DNA of 64,000 nt from Bacteroidia bacterium (GTDB taxonomy: Bacteria; Bacteroidota; Bacteroidia; Bacteroidales; VadinHA17). Made by a program: the position numbers and the translations under genes. Shown here one piece after another: positions 44,703-53,214 of the stretch (the stretch's first letter is position 1; each line of letters begins with the position of its first letter). The notes below the pieces were generated by a model. The model worked only from the letters and a program-made list of their open reading frames with translations. It was not told the origin of the DNA and searched no databases. The stretch spans positions 42,006-106,005 of the forward strand of contig JAPLEB010000039.1 in the NCBI GenBank assembly GCA_026391555.1. The letters are read 5' to 3'.

Positions 44703-44710
44703 TATTTTTG
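44703..44710 (+). promoter_or_regulatory. -7 box directly before the SPOR gene
   Basis: TATTTTTG matches TAnnTTTG and ends four bases before the ATG at 44715, which would give a leaderless or nearly leaderless transcript. No -33 TTTG is seen at normal spacing. Confidence 0.4.
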
Positions 44711-44714
44711 CAGC

Positions 44715-45200
44715 ATGATCAGGAAACTTATTTTGTTTTTAATCACCCTGGGCTTTTCAACCGCACCTGGCTCAGCTCAGTCTATTTTAAAAACAGCAGA
44801 TCTTTTCCGAAGGTCGGATAACAATTCCTTTGCCGGCCGGCTTAACATCATCCAGGATCAGGCAATAGACACCCTGATTAGCAGGTATATATTAGTCAAT
44901 AAAAAATTAAAAGAGGAAAATGGTTATTATGGCATGGAAGGTTTCAGAATACAGATATACGCCAGTTCAAACAGAAATGCCCGGGAGGAATCAAATAAAG
45001 CAATGGCTGAATTTTTAAGTAAGTTTCCTGATATAATTTCATATCCATTATATGCCGAACCCGGATATTTTAAAATCAGGGCAGGCGACTTCAGAACAAA
45101 AACCGAAGCAACAAAGTTATTTTTAATTGTCAGCAAGGAGTTTCCCGATGCATACCTCGTTCCGGATATTATAAATTTCCCGGACCTGAATACAAAATAA
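44715..45200 (+). CDS. Exported SPOR-domain protein
   Basis: A 161-residue protein with a signal peptide ending near PGSAQ (residue 22) and a C-terminal SPOR domain: FRIQIYASSNRNAREESNKA near residue 77 and GYFKIRAGDFRTKTEA near residue 116. SPOR domains bind septal peptidoglycan lacking stem peptides, so a periplasmic cell-division or wall role is expected. It is followed two bases later by a PurF-like gene with no obvious functional link. A -7 box four bases before the ATG suggests a very short leader. Confidence 0.85.
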   Translation: MIRKLILFLITLGFSTAPGSAQSILKTADLFRRSDNNSFAGRLNIIQDQAIDTLISRYILVNKKLKEENGYYGMEGFRIQIYASSNRNAREESNKAMAEFLSKFPDIISYPLYAEPGYFKIRAGDFRTKTEATKLFLIVSKEFPDAYLVPDIINFPDLNTK

Positions 45201-45202
45201 TT

Positions 45203-47104
45203 ATGAGCGACAGGATAAAACATGAATGCGGCATTGCAATGTTAAGATTGCGAAAGCCGATGGAATACTATATTGAAAAGTACGGTACCTGGAGCTTTGG
45301 CCTGCAAAAGATGTACCTTATGATGGAAAAGCAGCATAACAGGGGGCAGGATGGAGCCGGACTTGCAGGAATAAAGTTGAATGTTCCTCCTGGCAACAGG
45401 TATATTTTCAGACAGAGGTCGAACATAGCTAATCCTATAAAAGAAATTTTCAGTCTTATATATGAAGATATTGATGCATTAACCCGTACTCACCCGGATG
45501 ATTTTAAAAATCCGGCTTTTATCAGGGAAAATGTTCCTTTTGCCTGCGATATCTATCTTGGGCACTTACGTTACGGCACTTATGGAAATTATAATATTGA
45601 CTATGTGCACCCCGTAAGCAGAGAGAATAACTGGAGATCAAAGAACCTTGTTATGGCCGGTAATTTCAACCTTACCAATGTCGGAGAAGTTTTCAGCAGC
45701 CTGGTTGAGTTGGGTCAGAACCCTGTTGATTTTTCTGATACTGTTACTATTCTTGAAAATGTCGGACACCGTCTTGATGAGGAAAATGAGAGATTGTTCC
45801 GCAAATTCAAAGAGGAGGGTTTTTCAAAAAAGGAGATATCCCCGCTTATTGAAAAAAATCTGGATGTTACTTCTATCCTGAAAAAAGCAAGCCGTAACTG
45901 GGATGGGGGTTATGCAATGGCCGGTATGGTTGGCCATGGTGATGCATTTGTTATGAGAGATCCTGCCGGTATAAGACCTGCTTATTATTATATTGACGAT
46001 GAGGTTGTTGTGGTCGCTTCTGAAAGACCTGTTATTCAGACAATATTTAACGTAAGAACCGATAATGTTATGGAGCTTCCCCCTGCGAGCGCTCTTATAA
46101 TTAAAGCATCTGGCGCGACAACCATTGAAAAGATCAGGGAGGAAACGGAACAAAGAAAATGCTCATTTGAAAGAATATATTTCTCAAGAGGAACGGATAA
46201 GGCCATTTACAGAGAAAGAAAGAAACTTGGGGAACTACTGACGGAACCCGTTCTGAAAGCGGTAAACTATGATCTTGACAATACAGTTTTTTCATATATC
46301 CCGAATACTGCCGAAAGTGCATTTTATGGTTTGATCAAGGGGGTAGAGGATTATCTCAACCAGGTTAAAATTGATCATATTCTCAGCAGGGGAAAGTACC
46401 TTAACAGGGAGGAGCTTGAAAAAATTATTAACCAGCGGCCGAGAGTAGAGAAAATTGCTGTCAAAGATGCAAAGCTCAGGACATTTATTACAGAAGATAA
46501 AGGCCGCGATGATCTTGTCGGACACATTTACGATGTTACTTACGGGGTCATAAGGCGCGGCATGGATAATCTTGTTGTTATTGATGACTCGATTGTCAGA
46601 GGCACTACATTGAAGAAAAGTATAATCCGGATACTTGATAAACTGGATCCGAAAAAAATAATTATTGTCTCTTCATCACCGCAGTTGAGATACCCCGATT
46701 GCTATGGAATTGATATGGCTAAACTTGGTGATTTTATTGCATTCAAAGCGGCAATTGAGCTTTTGAAAGAGACCGGCAGAGAATCGTTGATACAAAAGGT
46801 ATATGATGAAGCTGTTTCTGAACTCATGAAACCCGTTGAGGAGATAAAAAATGTGGTGAGGGAAATCTATAAGCCTTTTTATCCCGACGAGATATCAAAA
46901 AAAATATCCTCGATGCTTAAATCAGTTGAAATAAGATCTGAGGTTGAAATTGTTTATCAGTCAATTGAAGGCCTTCACGAGGCTTGCCCGGGGCACTTGG
47001 GCGATTGGTATTTTACCGGCAATTATCCAACCCCGGGGGGCAATAAAGTGGTGAACCAGTCTTTTATTAACTATGTGAAAGGCAGGAATATACGGGCTTA
47101 TTGA
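45203..47104 (+). CDS. Long amidophosphoribosyltransferase-like protein (PurF family)
   Basis: A two-domain protein: an N-terminal class II glutamine amidotransferase with the candidate nucleophile cysteine at residue 9 (HECGIAM) and a C-terminal PRTase-type domain with the PRPP loop VVIDDSIVRGTTL near residue 455. PurF makes phosphoribosylamine in purine synthesis. At 633 residues it is about 130-160 longer than ordinary PurF, with inserted material around residues 80-110 and 390-430. The eight residues before the cysteine may be removed. It may be the paralogous long form seen in this phylum and not the housekeeping PurF, so I give no symbol. Its end overlaps the convergent glsB by seven bases. 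Confidence 0.85.
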   Translation: MSDRIKHECGIAMLRLRKPMEYYIEKYGTWSFGLQKMYLMMEKQHNRGQDGAGLAGIKLNVPPGNRYIFRQRSNIANPIKEIFSLIYEDIDALTRTHPDDFKNPAFIRENVPFACDIYLGHLRYGTYGNYNIDYVHPVSRENNWRSKNLVMAGNFNLTNVGEVFSSLVELGQNPVDFSDTVTILENVGHRLDEENERLFRKFKEEGFSKKEISPLIEKNLDVTSILKKASRNWDGGYAMAGMVGHGDAFVMRDPAGIRPAYYYIDDEVVVVASERPVIQTIFNVRTDNVMELPPASALIIKASGATTIEKIREETEQRKCSFERIYFSRGTDKAIYRERKKLGELLTEPVLKAVNYDLDNTVFSYIPNTAESAFYGLIKGVEDYLNQVKIDHILSRGKYLNREELEKIINQRPRVEKIAVKDAKLRTFITEDKGRDDLVGHIYDVTYGVIRRGMDNLVVIDDSIVRGTTLKKSIIRILDKLDPKKIIIVSSSPQLRYPDCYGIDMAKLGDFIAFKAAIELLKETGRESLIQKVYDEAVSELMKPVEEIKNVVREIYKPFYPDEISKKISSMLKSVEIRSEVEIVYQSIEGLHEACPGHLGDWYFTGNYPTPGGNKVVNQSFINYVKGRNIRAY

Positions 47105-48060
47105 TTCTCGTGGGAAAACCATGTTATTTCAAAGTCCTTTTTATATGAAGAGAGATGCCTGTTAATCTTTTCAACATAAATATCCCTCAGGGTAATCATT
47201 ATCCCGGTCTCCTCAACATCACCGAATTTATGATTTATAAAAGTGCCGAAAGTGCGCATGGTAGGAGACAGGTTCATATAGGCATTGATAAGAGGAGGAA
47301 TATTCTCATTTAGATTTCTTACCTCTCTTGACAGAATCTTATAATTTTCTTTATATCTCCATCCCCTGAAAATCTTTTTCATGGCTTCCTGATGGAAATC
47401 AATTTTGGCAGGGTCAATAGGAGTAACAAGATGGTCGGGATCTTTGAAATGCCTCTTCAGAAAATAAAGGATCATATCTCTGGCTTTCTGATTGAAATGA
47501 GGGTACATAGTCACTTTCCCGAACAGGTATTTAAGGTGATGATTATCAATTATTATAGCGCCGAGCCCATCCCAGAGATTATCAAGCGCGAACAGACTTT
47601 TCCTGCCCATAGAACGTGATTGATAATCGGGATGAACAAATGACCGTCCAAGCTCCATCAGATGAGGATAATACTTTGTCAGAAATTTTTCAGAAAAATT
47701 AAAATAGGCTGATGAAGCAAGTTTGGAAATATCACAGTTTGTGCAACCTTTTACGGGAAAATAGAAACGATAGCCACCAATTATTTCCTTGTTTTCAGGA
47801 TCCCAGACTATTAACTGCTTCTGAGGATCAGCCTTAGCAGTGTCAAAATCATCAATATCGATCTCTTTTCCTGTTCCACCTCCGGCATGACGAAAAGTTA
47901 GCTCCCTTACCCGTCCAACTTCGTGCATAAGGGCAGGAGAGTTATTATTATCAAAAACATAAACCTCATTGTTGCCATTGTTGGTCCTGCGAAGAAGCTT
48001 CTCGCTGGTTAATTCGGCAATAATCTGATCCTTTGGTAATTGGTCAACTACAGGTTTCAT
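47098..48060 (-). CDS. glsB: N-acyltransferase GlsB (glycine lipid synthesis)
   Basis: A GNAT-fold acyltransferase related to ornithine-lipid OlsB. In Bacteroides the pair GlsB/GlsA makes glycine lipids: GlsB N-acylates glycine with a 3-hydroxy fatty acid from ACP. Seen here are the REL-F-R segment (VRELTFRHAGGGTGKEID, near residue 52), GGYRFYFP, and ELGRSFVHPDYQSRSMG near residue 137, which match hemolysin/OlsB-type GNAT proteins. Length 320 residues. It lies directly downstream of an acyltransferase of the GlsA type, which supports the assignment. Specificity for glycine is inferred from the pairing. Confidence 0.82.
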   Translation of the reverse strand: MKPVVDQLPKDQIIAELTSEKLLRRTNNGNNEVYVFDNNNSPALMHEVGRVRELTFRHAGGGTGKEIDIDDFDTAKADPQKQLIVWDPENKEIIGGYRFYFPVKGCTNCDISKLASSAYFNFSEKFLTKYYPHLMELGRSFVHPDYQSRSMGRKSLFALDNLWDGLGAIIIDNHHLKYLFGKVTMYPHFNQKARDMILYFLKRHFKDPDHLVTPIDPAKIDFHQEAMKKIFRGWRYKENYKILSREVRNLNENIPPLINAYMNLSPTMRTFGTFINHKFGDVEETGIMITLRDIYVEKINRHLSSYKKDFEITWFSHENQ

Positions 48061-48144
48061 TGAATATTAGTAAATGGTAGTAATATATCCGAATAACATT
48101 TTCAAAAAATCAATTGCAATTTAATCTTTTTTTTAATTTTACAA

Positions 48145-48990
48145 TTACCCGGCAATAATTGATTCGAGTTCATAAGATTTTGATTTAACCCAATCGGCCC
48201 ATTCCAGTGCAGATCGTGTTTTATTAAAAGTTTCCCAGGGTATTGCTTTACCGAAAACCAGTCGTATCTCTTTATCCTTTTGTTTGAACATCTCATCAGC
48301 CAGATATAGCATCTCTATATTAGCTTGTATTCCTAACCCTTTTCTGATATTGGAAAGATTATAGAAGAAATTTGAATTTCTGCCTGAAAAATAGGCAGGC
48401 ACAATATCTCTTTTGTGCTGTACTGCTTTGGTAATAAAACTTTTATGCCACTGAATATCCTTGATTATATTCCCTTTTTTCCTCGAGCATAATCCTGCAG
48501 GAAAGTACAATATCTGACTATCTGAAGAGTATGCTTCTTCAATACTTCTGGCTGCATCTCTTCCCTGTGATCCATGCTTGTTTATGGGAAGAAAAATGCC
48601 TGACAGGTTTTCAATATTTGTAAGTATATCGTTTACAGGAAATTGTATTTCGGGGAAATGTTTTGATAACTCATCGATAAATACCACACCATCAAGACCG
48701 CCCAGAGGATGATTTGAGACAAAGATGAATCGCCCCGTTTTCGGTATATTTTCACTTCCTGTAACATCGTATTTAATTCCTAAATGACTCAGAAAAGCCC
48801 CAATCATCTGAGCGTCTTTAAGATGAGCATATTTTCTCAGAAAAACATTGATATCATCCTGATGTACAATCTTTTTCAGATAGTTTAAAATGAATCCGGG
48901 AACAATCTTTTTTAATGCCTGATTTTTCGAGTACAGGACTTTTTCGACATCAATTAACTGATTTTCATTATTTGCCGGGGCACTATCCAT
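48145..48990 (-). CDS. glsA: O-acyltransferase GlsA (glycine lipid synthesis)
   Basis: A PlsC-like O-acyltransferase of 281 residues, expected to add the second acyl chain to the hydroxyl of N-acyl-glycine. The catalytic motif is NHPLGGLD (NH-x4-D type with a glycine pair) near residue 93, followed by FPINKHGSQGRD and YFPAGLCSRK, the version of the PEGTRS block seen in the GlsA/OlsA-like group. It precedes glsB by 84 bases on the same strand. A TAAATTTG -7 box lies on the minus strand at 49027-49020, 29 bases before the start. Confidence 0.8.
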   Translation of the reverse strand: MDSAPANNENQLIDVEKVLYSKNQALKKIVPGFILNYLKKIVHQDDINVFLRKYAHLKDAQMIGAFLSHLGIKYDVTGSENIPKTGRFIFVSNHPLGGLDGVVFIDELSKHFPEIQFPVNDILTNIENLSGIFLPINKHGSQGRDAARSIEEAYSSDSQILYFPAGLCSRKKGNIIKDIQWHKSFITKAVQHKRDIVPAYFSGRNSNFFYNLSNIRKGLGIQANIEMLYLADEMFKQKDKEIRLVFGKAIPWETFNKTRSALEWADWVKSKSYELESIIAG

Positions 48991-49065
48991 CTCAACAATC
49001 TTTTAGAAAAATGCAGGTTCAAATTTATCAAAAATTTTGACCTGAAGAGAAATTGTGACAATTCA

Positions 49066-49240
49066 CCTCATCCCCCGGCCCCCTCTAAACTGCATGAACT
49101 CACCCCCCCGGCCCCCCTCTCTGCTCCGCAAAGAGCGGGGAGAAAGAAACTGAATATCAATGATTTTCCCCCTCTTTACAAAGTAGAGAGGGGGATAAAA
49201 GAGGGTGAGTTCATGGTGATTCTGAAAGTAGAGAGGGGGA
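49066..49240. repeat. Nested palindromic C/G-rich element
   Basis: A perfect 12-base inverted repeat, ATGAACTCACCC at 49094-49105 and GGGTGAGTTCAT at 49203-49214, encloses two smaller hairpins made of CCCCTCTCT with AAAGAGCGGGG and CCCCCTCTTT with AGAGAGGGGG. Partial extra copies flank it. The structure could extrude as a cruciform or fold as RNA. It resembles a small non-coding mobile repeat, and a related C-rich block is at 16499-16551. Confidence 0.65.
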
Positions 49241-49295
49241 AAGGAATTGTATGAGTTCAGATTACACGCCAGAAAGTTATTAACAAAAATAGAAA

Positions 49296-49325
49296 AAAAG
49301 TGGAGCAAGGTGGGGTAAAGTGGAT
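49296..49325 (+). promoter_or_regulatory. MraZ operator: three direct repeats with 10-base period
   Basis: AAAAGTGGAG, CAAGGTGGGG and TAAAGTGGAT follow one another, placing TGG at 49301, 49311 and 49321, exactly 10 bases apart. MraZ proteins are known to bind TGGG-type or AAAGTG-type direct repeats with this one-turn spacing upstream of their own operon. The array ends 42 bases before the mraZ start and touches a TATATTTT promoter-like box (49325-49332), so bound MraZ would block transcription of the dcw cluster. Confidence 0.8.
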
Positions 49326-49366
49326 ATATTTTATTTATTTTAGCCTTTTAATAATAAAAAGCGAGG

Positions 49367-49834
49367 GTGGCCACATTTATAGGTGATTACACGTGCAAGG
49401 TGGATGTCAAGGGAAGGATAATACTCCCAATGACATTCAAAAAACAGATGCCTGCTGATGCACAGGATCATTTTGTGGTACGGAAAGATATTTTCGAAAA
49501 TTGTCTTGTGCTCTATTCCATTGAAGACTGGAACAGGCAATTAGACAAGATCAGGAAAAGGATCAACCCCTATAACCGTGAGCATAATATGTTCCTGCGA
49601 AATTTCTTTAAAGGAACAGCTGAACTCTCGCTTGATAACAATAACCGTATGCTGGTTCCGAAGAGATTACTCGATCTTATCGGAGCTGAAAGGGATGTTG
49701 TTCTTGCAGGTCAGGATGGACGGATTGAGATATGGGCAGCAGATATCTATGAAAGAATTGATATGCCAGCCGAAGATTTTGCCAACCTGGCTGAAAAACT
49801 AATGGGTGGAAGTATAAATATGCCTGAAATATAA
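49367..49834 (+). CDS. mraZ: Transcriptional regulator MraZ
   Basis: MraZ is the ring-forming DNA-binding regulator at the head of the dcw cluster and represses it by binding repeats upstream. Two SpoVT/AbrB-like halves are seen: FIGDYTCKVDVKGRIILP near residues 4-21 and AELSLDNNNRMLVPKRL near residue 86. The start is GTG at 49367, giving the conserved MATFIGDY N-terminus, preceded by GCGAGG. The 155-residue length is normal. Its stop overlaps the rsmH start by one base (TAATG). Three candidate binding repeats lie at 49296-49325. Confidence 0.95.
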   Translation: MATFIGDYTCKVDVKGRIILPMTFKKQMPADAQDHFVVRKDIFENCLVLYSIEDWNRQLDKIRKRINPYNREHNMFLRNFFKGTAELSLDNNNRMLVPKRLLDLIGAERDVVLAGQDGRIEIWAADIYERIDMPAEDFANLAEKLMGGSINMPEI

Positions 49835-50730
49835 TGGTTTACCATATTCCCGCACTGCTCAATGAGAGTATTGATGGGCTGAATATCCGGCCTGACGGGA
49901 TTTATGTCGATGTTACATTCGGGGGAGGAGGACACTCAATGGAAATTCTGAAACGGCTTAAAACAGGAAAACTTATTGCTTTTGATCAGGATGAGGATGC
50001 CAGAATGAACGTCCCGGCCGATAAGAAATTTCTCTTCCTTGACCAGAATTTCCGGTTTCTCAAGAACAACCTAAAGTTCAACGACATCAGGTCAATAGAT
50101 GGTCTAATTGCCGATCTGGGAGTCTCTTTCCACCAGTTTGATGAACCTGAGAGAGGATTTACTTTCAGGCAAAATGCGCCGCTTGATATGAGGATGAATA
50201 AAACAAATACTGTAACTGCTGCCCATCTTCTTAAAACACTGGATGAGGCATCGCTTGCAGACATCTTTTACAACTTCGGAGAGCTTACAAACTCAAGAAG
50301 GATAGCCAAAGAAATTGTTGCAGCAAGGAAGGTAAAGCCTCTGACATCTGTCAACGATATAATCGATGCTATAGGAAAACTGGCACCTTACAGACAGGAA
50401 CATAAATTCTACGCGAAGGTATTTCAGGCTTTACGAATAGCTGTTAATCATGAAATAGATTATCTGAAAGAGATGCTCATGCAGGCTCTGTCTGTTCTAA
50501 GTTCAGGCGGAAGACTTGTGGTTATTACTTACCATTCGCTCGAAGACAGGGTGGTGAAAAACTTTATGAAGACAGGTAATTTTGAAGGGGAAGAAATTAA
50601 AGATTTCTACGGAAATATTCAGACGCCGTTAAGGATTATAAACAAGAAGGGAACAGCGCCCGGTGATGAGGAAATAGCAAATAACAACAGGGCAAGAAGT
50701 GCAAGACTGAGGATAGCCGAAAAGATCTGA
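49834..50730 (+). CDS. rsmH: 16S rRNA (cytosine-1402-N4)-methyltransferase RsmH
   Basis: RsmH methylates N4 of C1402 in the 16S rRNA P site. The SAM motif is VDVTFGGGGHS near residues 25-35, followed by DQDEDA, GLIADLGVSFHQ near residue 87 and the DMRMN motif near residue 116; ITYHSLEDRVVK is near residue 230. The 298-residue length fits. It is the second gene of the dcw cluster, overlapping mraZ by one base and followed by ftsL after three bases. Confidence 0.96.
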   Translation: MVYHIPALLNESIDGLNIRPDGIYVDVTFGGGGHSMEILKRLKTGKLIAFDQDEDARMNVPADKKFLFLDQNFRFLKNNLKFNDIRSIDGLIADLGVSFHQFDEPERGFTFRQNAPLDMRMNKTNTVTAAHLLKTLDEASLADIFYNFGELTNSRRIAKEIVAARKVKPLTSVNDIIDAIGKLAPYRQEHKFYAKVFQALRIAVNHEIDYLKEMLMQALSVLSSGGRLVVITYHSLEDRVVKNFMKTGNFEGEEIKDFYGNIQTPLRIINKKGTAPGDEEIANNNRARSARLRIAEKI

Positions 50731-50733
50731 TAA

Positions 50734-51093
50734 ATGGCAGACAATAAGGAAAATATTAAAAAACAGGCAAAGGCCGGAAGTTTCATAAAGGAACTCCTTA
50801 GCGGAAGCATGGTTTCTGAAAAGATCATACTTAAGAATCTTGGGTACGTTTCGCTTGTAACCCTGCTGGCAGCAATTTATATCGGGAACAGGTTTCATGC
50901 TGAAAAAATAACAAGGGAAACAACGAAGCTCCAGAGGGAGGTAAAAGATCTGAGAGCTGAGTCACTTTCCACATCAGCCGATTTGATGTATGTAAGCAAG
51001 CAATCTGAAGTATTCAGATTGGTAAGGGGGAAAGGACTTAATCTCGAAGAACTGAAAACTCCCCCATACAAACTGTTGGTTAATAAAAAGTGA
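50734..51093 (+). CDS. ftsL: FtsL-like cell division protein
   Basis: A small bitopic divisome protein, 119 residues. A single membrane segment at about residues 36-52 is followed by a coiled-coil-like KITRETTKLQREVKDLRAES region that would pair with DivIC/FtsB. Sequence conservation is low in this family; the call rests on size, topology and position between rsmH and ftsI. Its stop overlaps the ftsI start by four bases (GTGA). Confidence 0.85.
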   Translation: MADNKENIKKQAKAGSFIKELLSGSMVSEKIILKNLGYVSLVTLLAAIYIGNRFHAEKITRETTKLQREVKDLRAESLSTSADLMYVSKQSEVFRLVRGKGLNLEELKTPPYKLLVNKK

Positions 51094-53213
51094 AAACGAT
51101 GGCAGTAAGGGATGAAATAGTATGGCGTAGCGGCATTGTATATTTTGCAATAGCCCTGTTGGCTGCAGCCCTGCTTGTACGCATCCTGATTCTGCAATAT
51201 TTTCAGCGTGGCAAATGGTCGGATATGAGTGAAAAATTTGTTTACAAAACTGCTGAAATACCCGCGAACAGGGGAGATATACTGACTAATGACGGACGTC
51301 TGCTCGCGAGTTCGGTACCATACTATACCATCTATATGGATACCAGGAGCAGCGGAATGTCAGGAACAACATGGTCAAATGGAATAAACGGATTATCAAC
51401 AGGATTGTCGCACTTGTTAGGTGAAAGGTCCGCGGAAGGATGGAAAGCTGTCATTACTGAAGCCAGAAGGAAGGGTGATCGGTATTTTCTTATTGAAAGG
51501 AAAGTTGATTATGAGACTCTTAAACAACTTAAAGAGCTACCTGTATTCAGAGAAGGACAGTACAAAGGAGGTATGGTAGCCCAGGCTGAGAGCAGGAGAA
51601 TTCTGCCAAATAGTGATCTGGCTGCCCGTACCATCGGCTACCTTAATCTTGGAAGCGAAGGTAATGAGGTTGGAGTAGAAGGGGCCTTTGATAAAGATCT
51701 GGCAGGTAAAAACGGGGTGGCAGTCAAGCAACGGCTTACAGGTGGCGACTGGATAACGGTTGAAGGCGCTAACAGTGTTGAATCGAGAGACGGAAATGAT
51801 GTTGTTACAACACTGGATATTGATCTGCAGGATGTTGCAACAACTGCACTGATGAATCAACTCAGAAAACATGATGCTAATCATGGTTGTGCTGTCCTTA
51901 TGGAGGTGGCAACTGGCGATGTCGAAGCCATAGCCAACCTTGAACTCGGAAGTGATGGCAACTATCACGAAACATATAATTATGCAATAGGCGAGAGTAC
52001 CGAACCCGGATCGACCTTCAAACTTCCGTCTCTCATGGCCGCTATTGAAGATGGGGTAATTGATACCGGAGATATCGTCGATACAGGTACAGGAACCGTT
52101 AAATTTTATAACAAGATCATCAGGGATACAAAGGAGGAGGGGTATGGCAGGTTAACAGTAAAACAGGTCTTTGAAAAATCATCAAATGTAGGCACCTCTA
52201 AGCTTATTTATGAGCATTATAAGAACAACCCGAAAGAATTTGTGAACCGGCTCTATGCAATGAAGCTGAATCAAAAGCTCGATCTTCAGATAAAAGGAGA
52301 AGGAGAACCTTTGATAAGGTACCCGGGCGATAAATTATGGTCGGGACTTTCACTCCCGATGATGTCGCATGGTTATGAAGTACAGATGACCCCGTTGCAG
52401 ATACTTACTTTCTATAATGCCGTGGCAAATGATGGAAGGATGATGCGTCCAAGATTTGTGACCGCCATCCTGCGCAACGGTTCCGTCATCAGGAGTTTCG
52501 AACCGGATGTCATTATTAACTCGATAGCCTCCCGCTCCACAATAAGAAAAGCAAAGGAGATGATGGAAGGGGTCGTTGAAAACGGGACCGCAACTAACCT
52601 TAGAAATGCCAATTATAAAATCGCCGGAAAAACAGGTACCGCACAGATAGCCAAAGATAAATATGGTTACAGGCAGGGTGTAAGGATATCTTACCAGGCC
52701 TCATTTGTAGGATATTTTCCAGCAGAAAACCCCCTATACTCCTGTATCGTCGTAGTTAATGCTCCTTCGAACGGTGTTTATTATGGGAACCTGGTTGCCG
52801 GTGCTGTGTTTAAAGAGATTTCTGATAAAGTATATGCAACCAGATTCTTCAGGAATTATGAGCCTGAAAAGAAGGAAGATATTAAGTTGAATGCTCCCGA
52901 GGCCGGTAATGGTTACAGAGCCGATATCAATGAAGTACTCAGAAACCTGAAAGTGCGATACAGAAGAACCTCTGATGATGAATGGGTAGCAACCCGTGAA
53001 AGCGGTGATACTATAAGATTGGCGGGAGTGAAGATGCAGAATGGCCTCGTACCGGATGTCAGAGGTATGAGCCTTCGGGATGCAATTTTCCTTCTTGAAA
53101 ACTCGGGACTCAGAGTAAAATACAGCGGCAAAGGAAGAGTGTTACGGCAATCACCGGAACATGGTGCGCGATACTATGATGGCACAGTGGTTTCACTTGA
53201 GATGAATATGTAA
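51090..53213 (+). CDS. ftsI: Septal peptidoglycan transpeptidase FtsI (PBP3) with PASTA domain
   Basis: A class B penicillin-binding protein that crosslinks septal peptidoglycan with FtsW. The N-terminal membrane helix (about residues 14-34) is followed by the dimerisation domain and the transpeptidase with STFK (in EPGSTFKL, near residue 308), SSN near residue 369 and KTGT near residue 514. A C-terminal PASTA domain, PDVRGMSLRDAIFLLENSGL onward, ends the 707-residue protein, a common arrangement in this phylum. The start used is GTG overlapping the ftsL stop; an ATG three codons later is possible. Confidence 0.95.
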   Translation: MKTMAVRDEIVWRSGIVYFAIALLAAALLVRILILQYFQRGKWSDMSEKFVYKTAEIPANRGDILTNDGRLLASSVPYYTIYMDTRSSGMSGTTWSNGINGLSTGLSHLLGERSAEGWKAVITEARRKGDRYFLIERKVDYETLKQLKELPVFREGQYKGGMVAQAESRRILPNSDLAARTIGYLNLGSEGNEVGVEGAFDKDLAGKNGVAVKQRLTGGDWITVEGANSVESRDGNDVVTTLDIDLQDVATTALMNQLRKHDANHGCAVLMEVATGDVEAIANLELGSDGNYHETYNYAIGESTEPGSTFKLPSLMAAIEDGVIDTGDIVDTGTGTVKFYNKIIRDTKEEGYGRLTVKQVFEKSSNVGTSKLIYEHYKNNPKEFVNRLYAMKLNQKLDLQIKGEGEPLIRYPGDKLWSGLSLPMMSHGYEVQMTPLQILTFYNAVANDGRMMRPRFVTAILRNGSVIRSFEPDVIINSIASRSTIRKAKEMMEGVVENGTATNLRNANYKIAGKTGTAQIAKDKYGYRQGVRISYQASFVGYFPAENPLYSCIVVVNAPSNGVYYGNLVAGAVFKEISDKVYATRFFRNYEPEKKEDIKLNAPEAGNGYRADINEVLRNLKVRYRRTSDDEWVATRESGDTIRLAGVKMQNGLVPDVRGMSLRDAIFLLENSGLRVKYSGKGRVLRQSPEHGARYYDGTVVSLEMNM

Positions 53214-53214
53214 A

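Larger units (their letters stand above)
48991..49366. other. 376-base divergent region between glsA and mraZ
   Basis: From the glsA side it holds a -7-like box for glsA (49020-49027, minus strand), a nested palindromic C/G-rich element (49066-49240), and the probable MraZ operator and promoter region (49296-49336). No gene is supported; an open frame on the minus strand through the repeat reads glycine-arginine repeats and is an artefact of the C/G runs. Confidence 0.7.

Noticed and set aside
49063..49308. Minus-strand ORF rich in Gly and Arg
   Set aside because: It translates the C/G-run palindromic repeat and has no promoter or family features.
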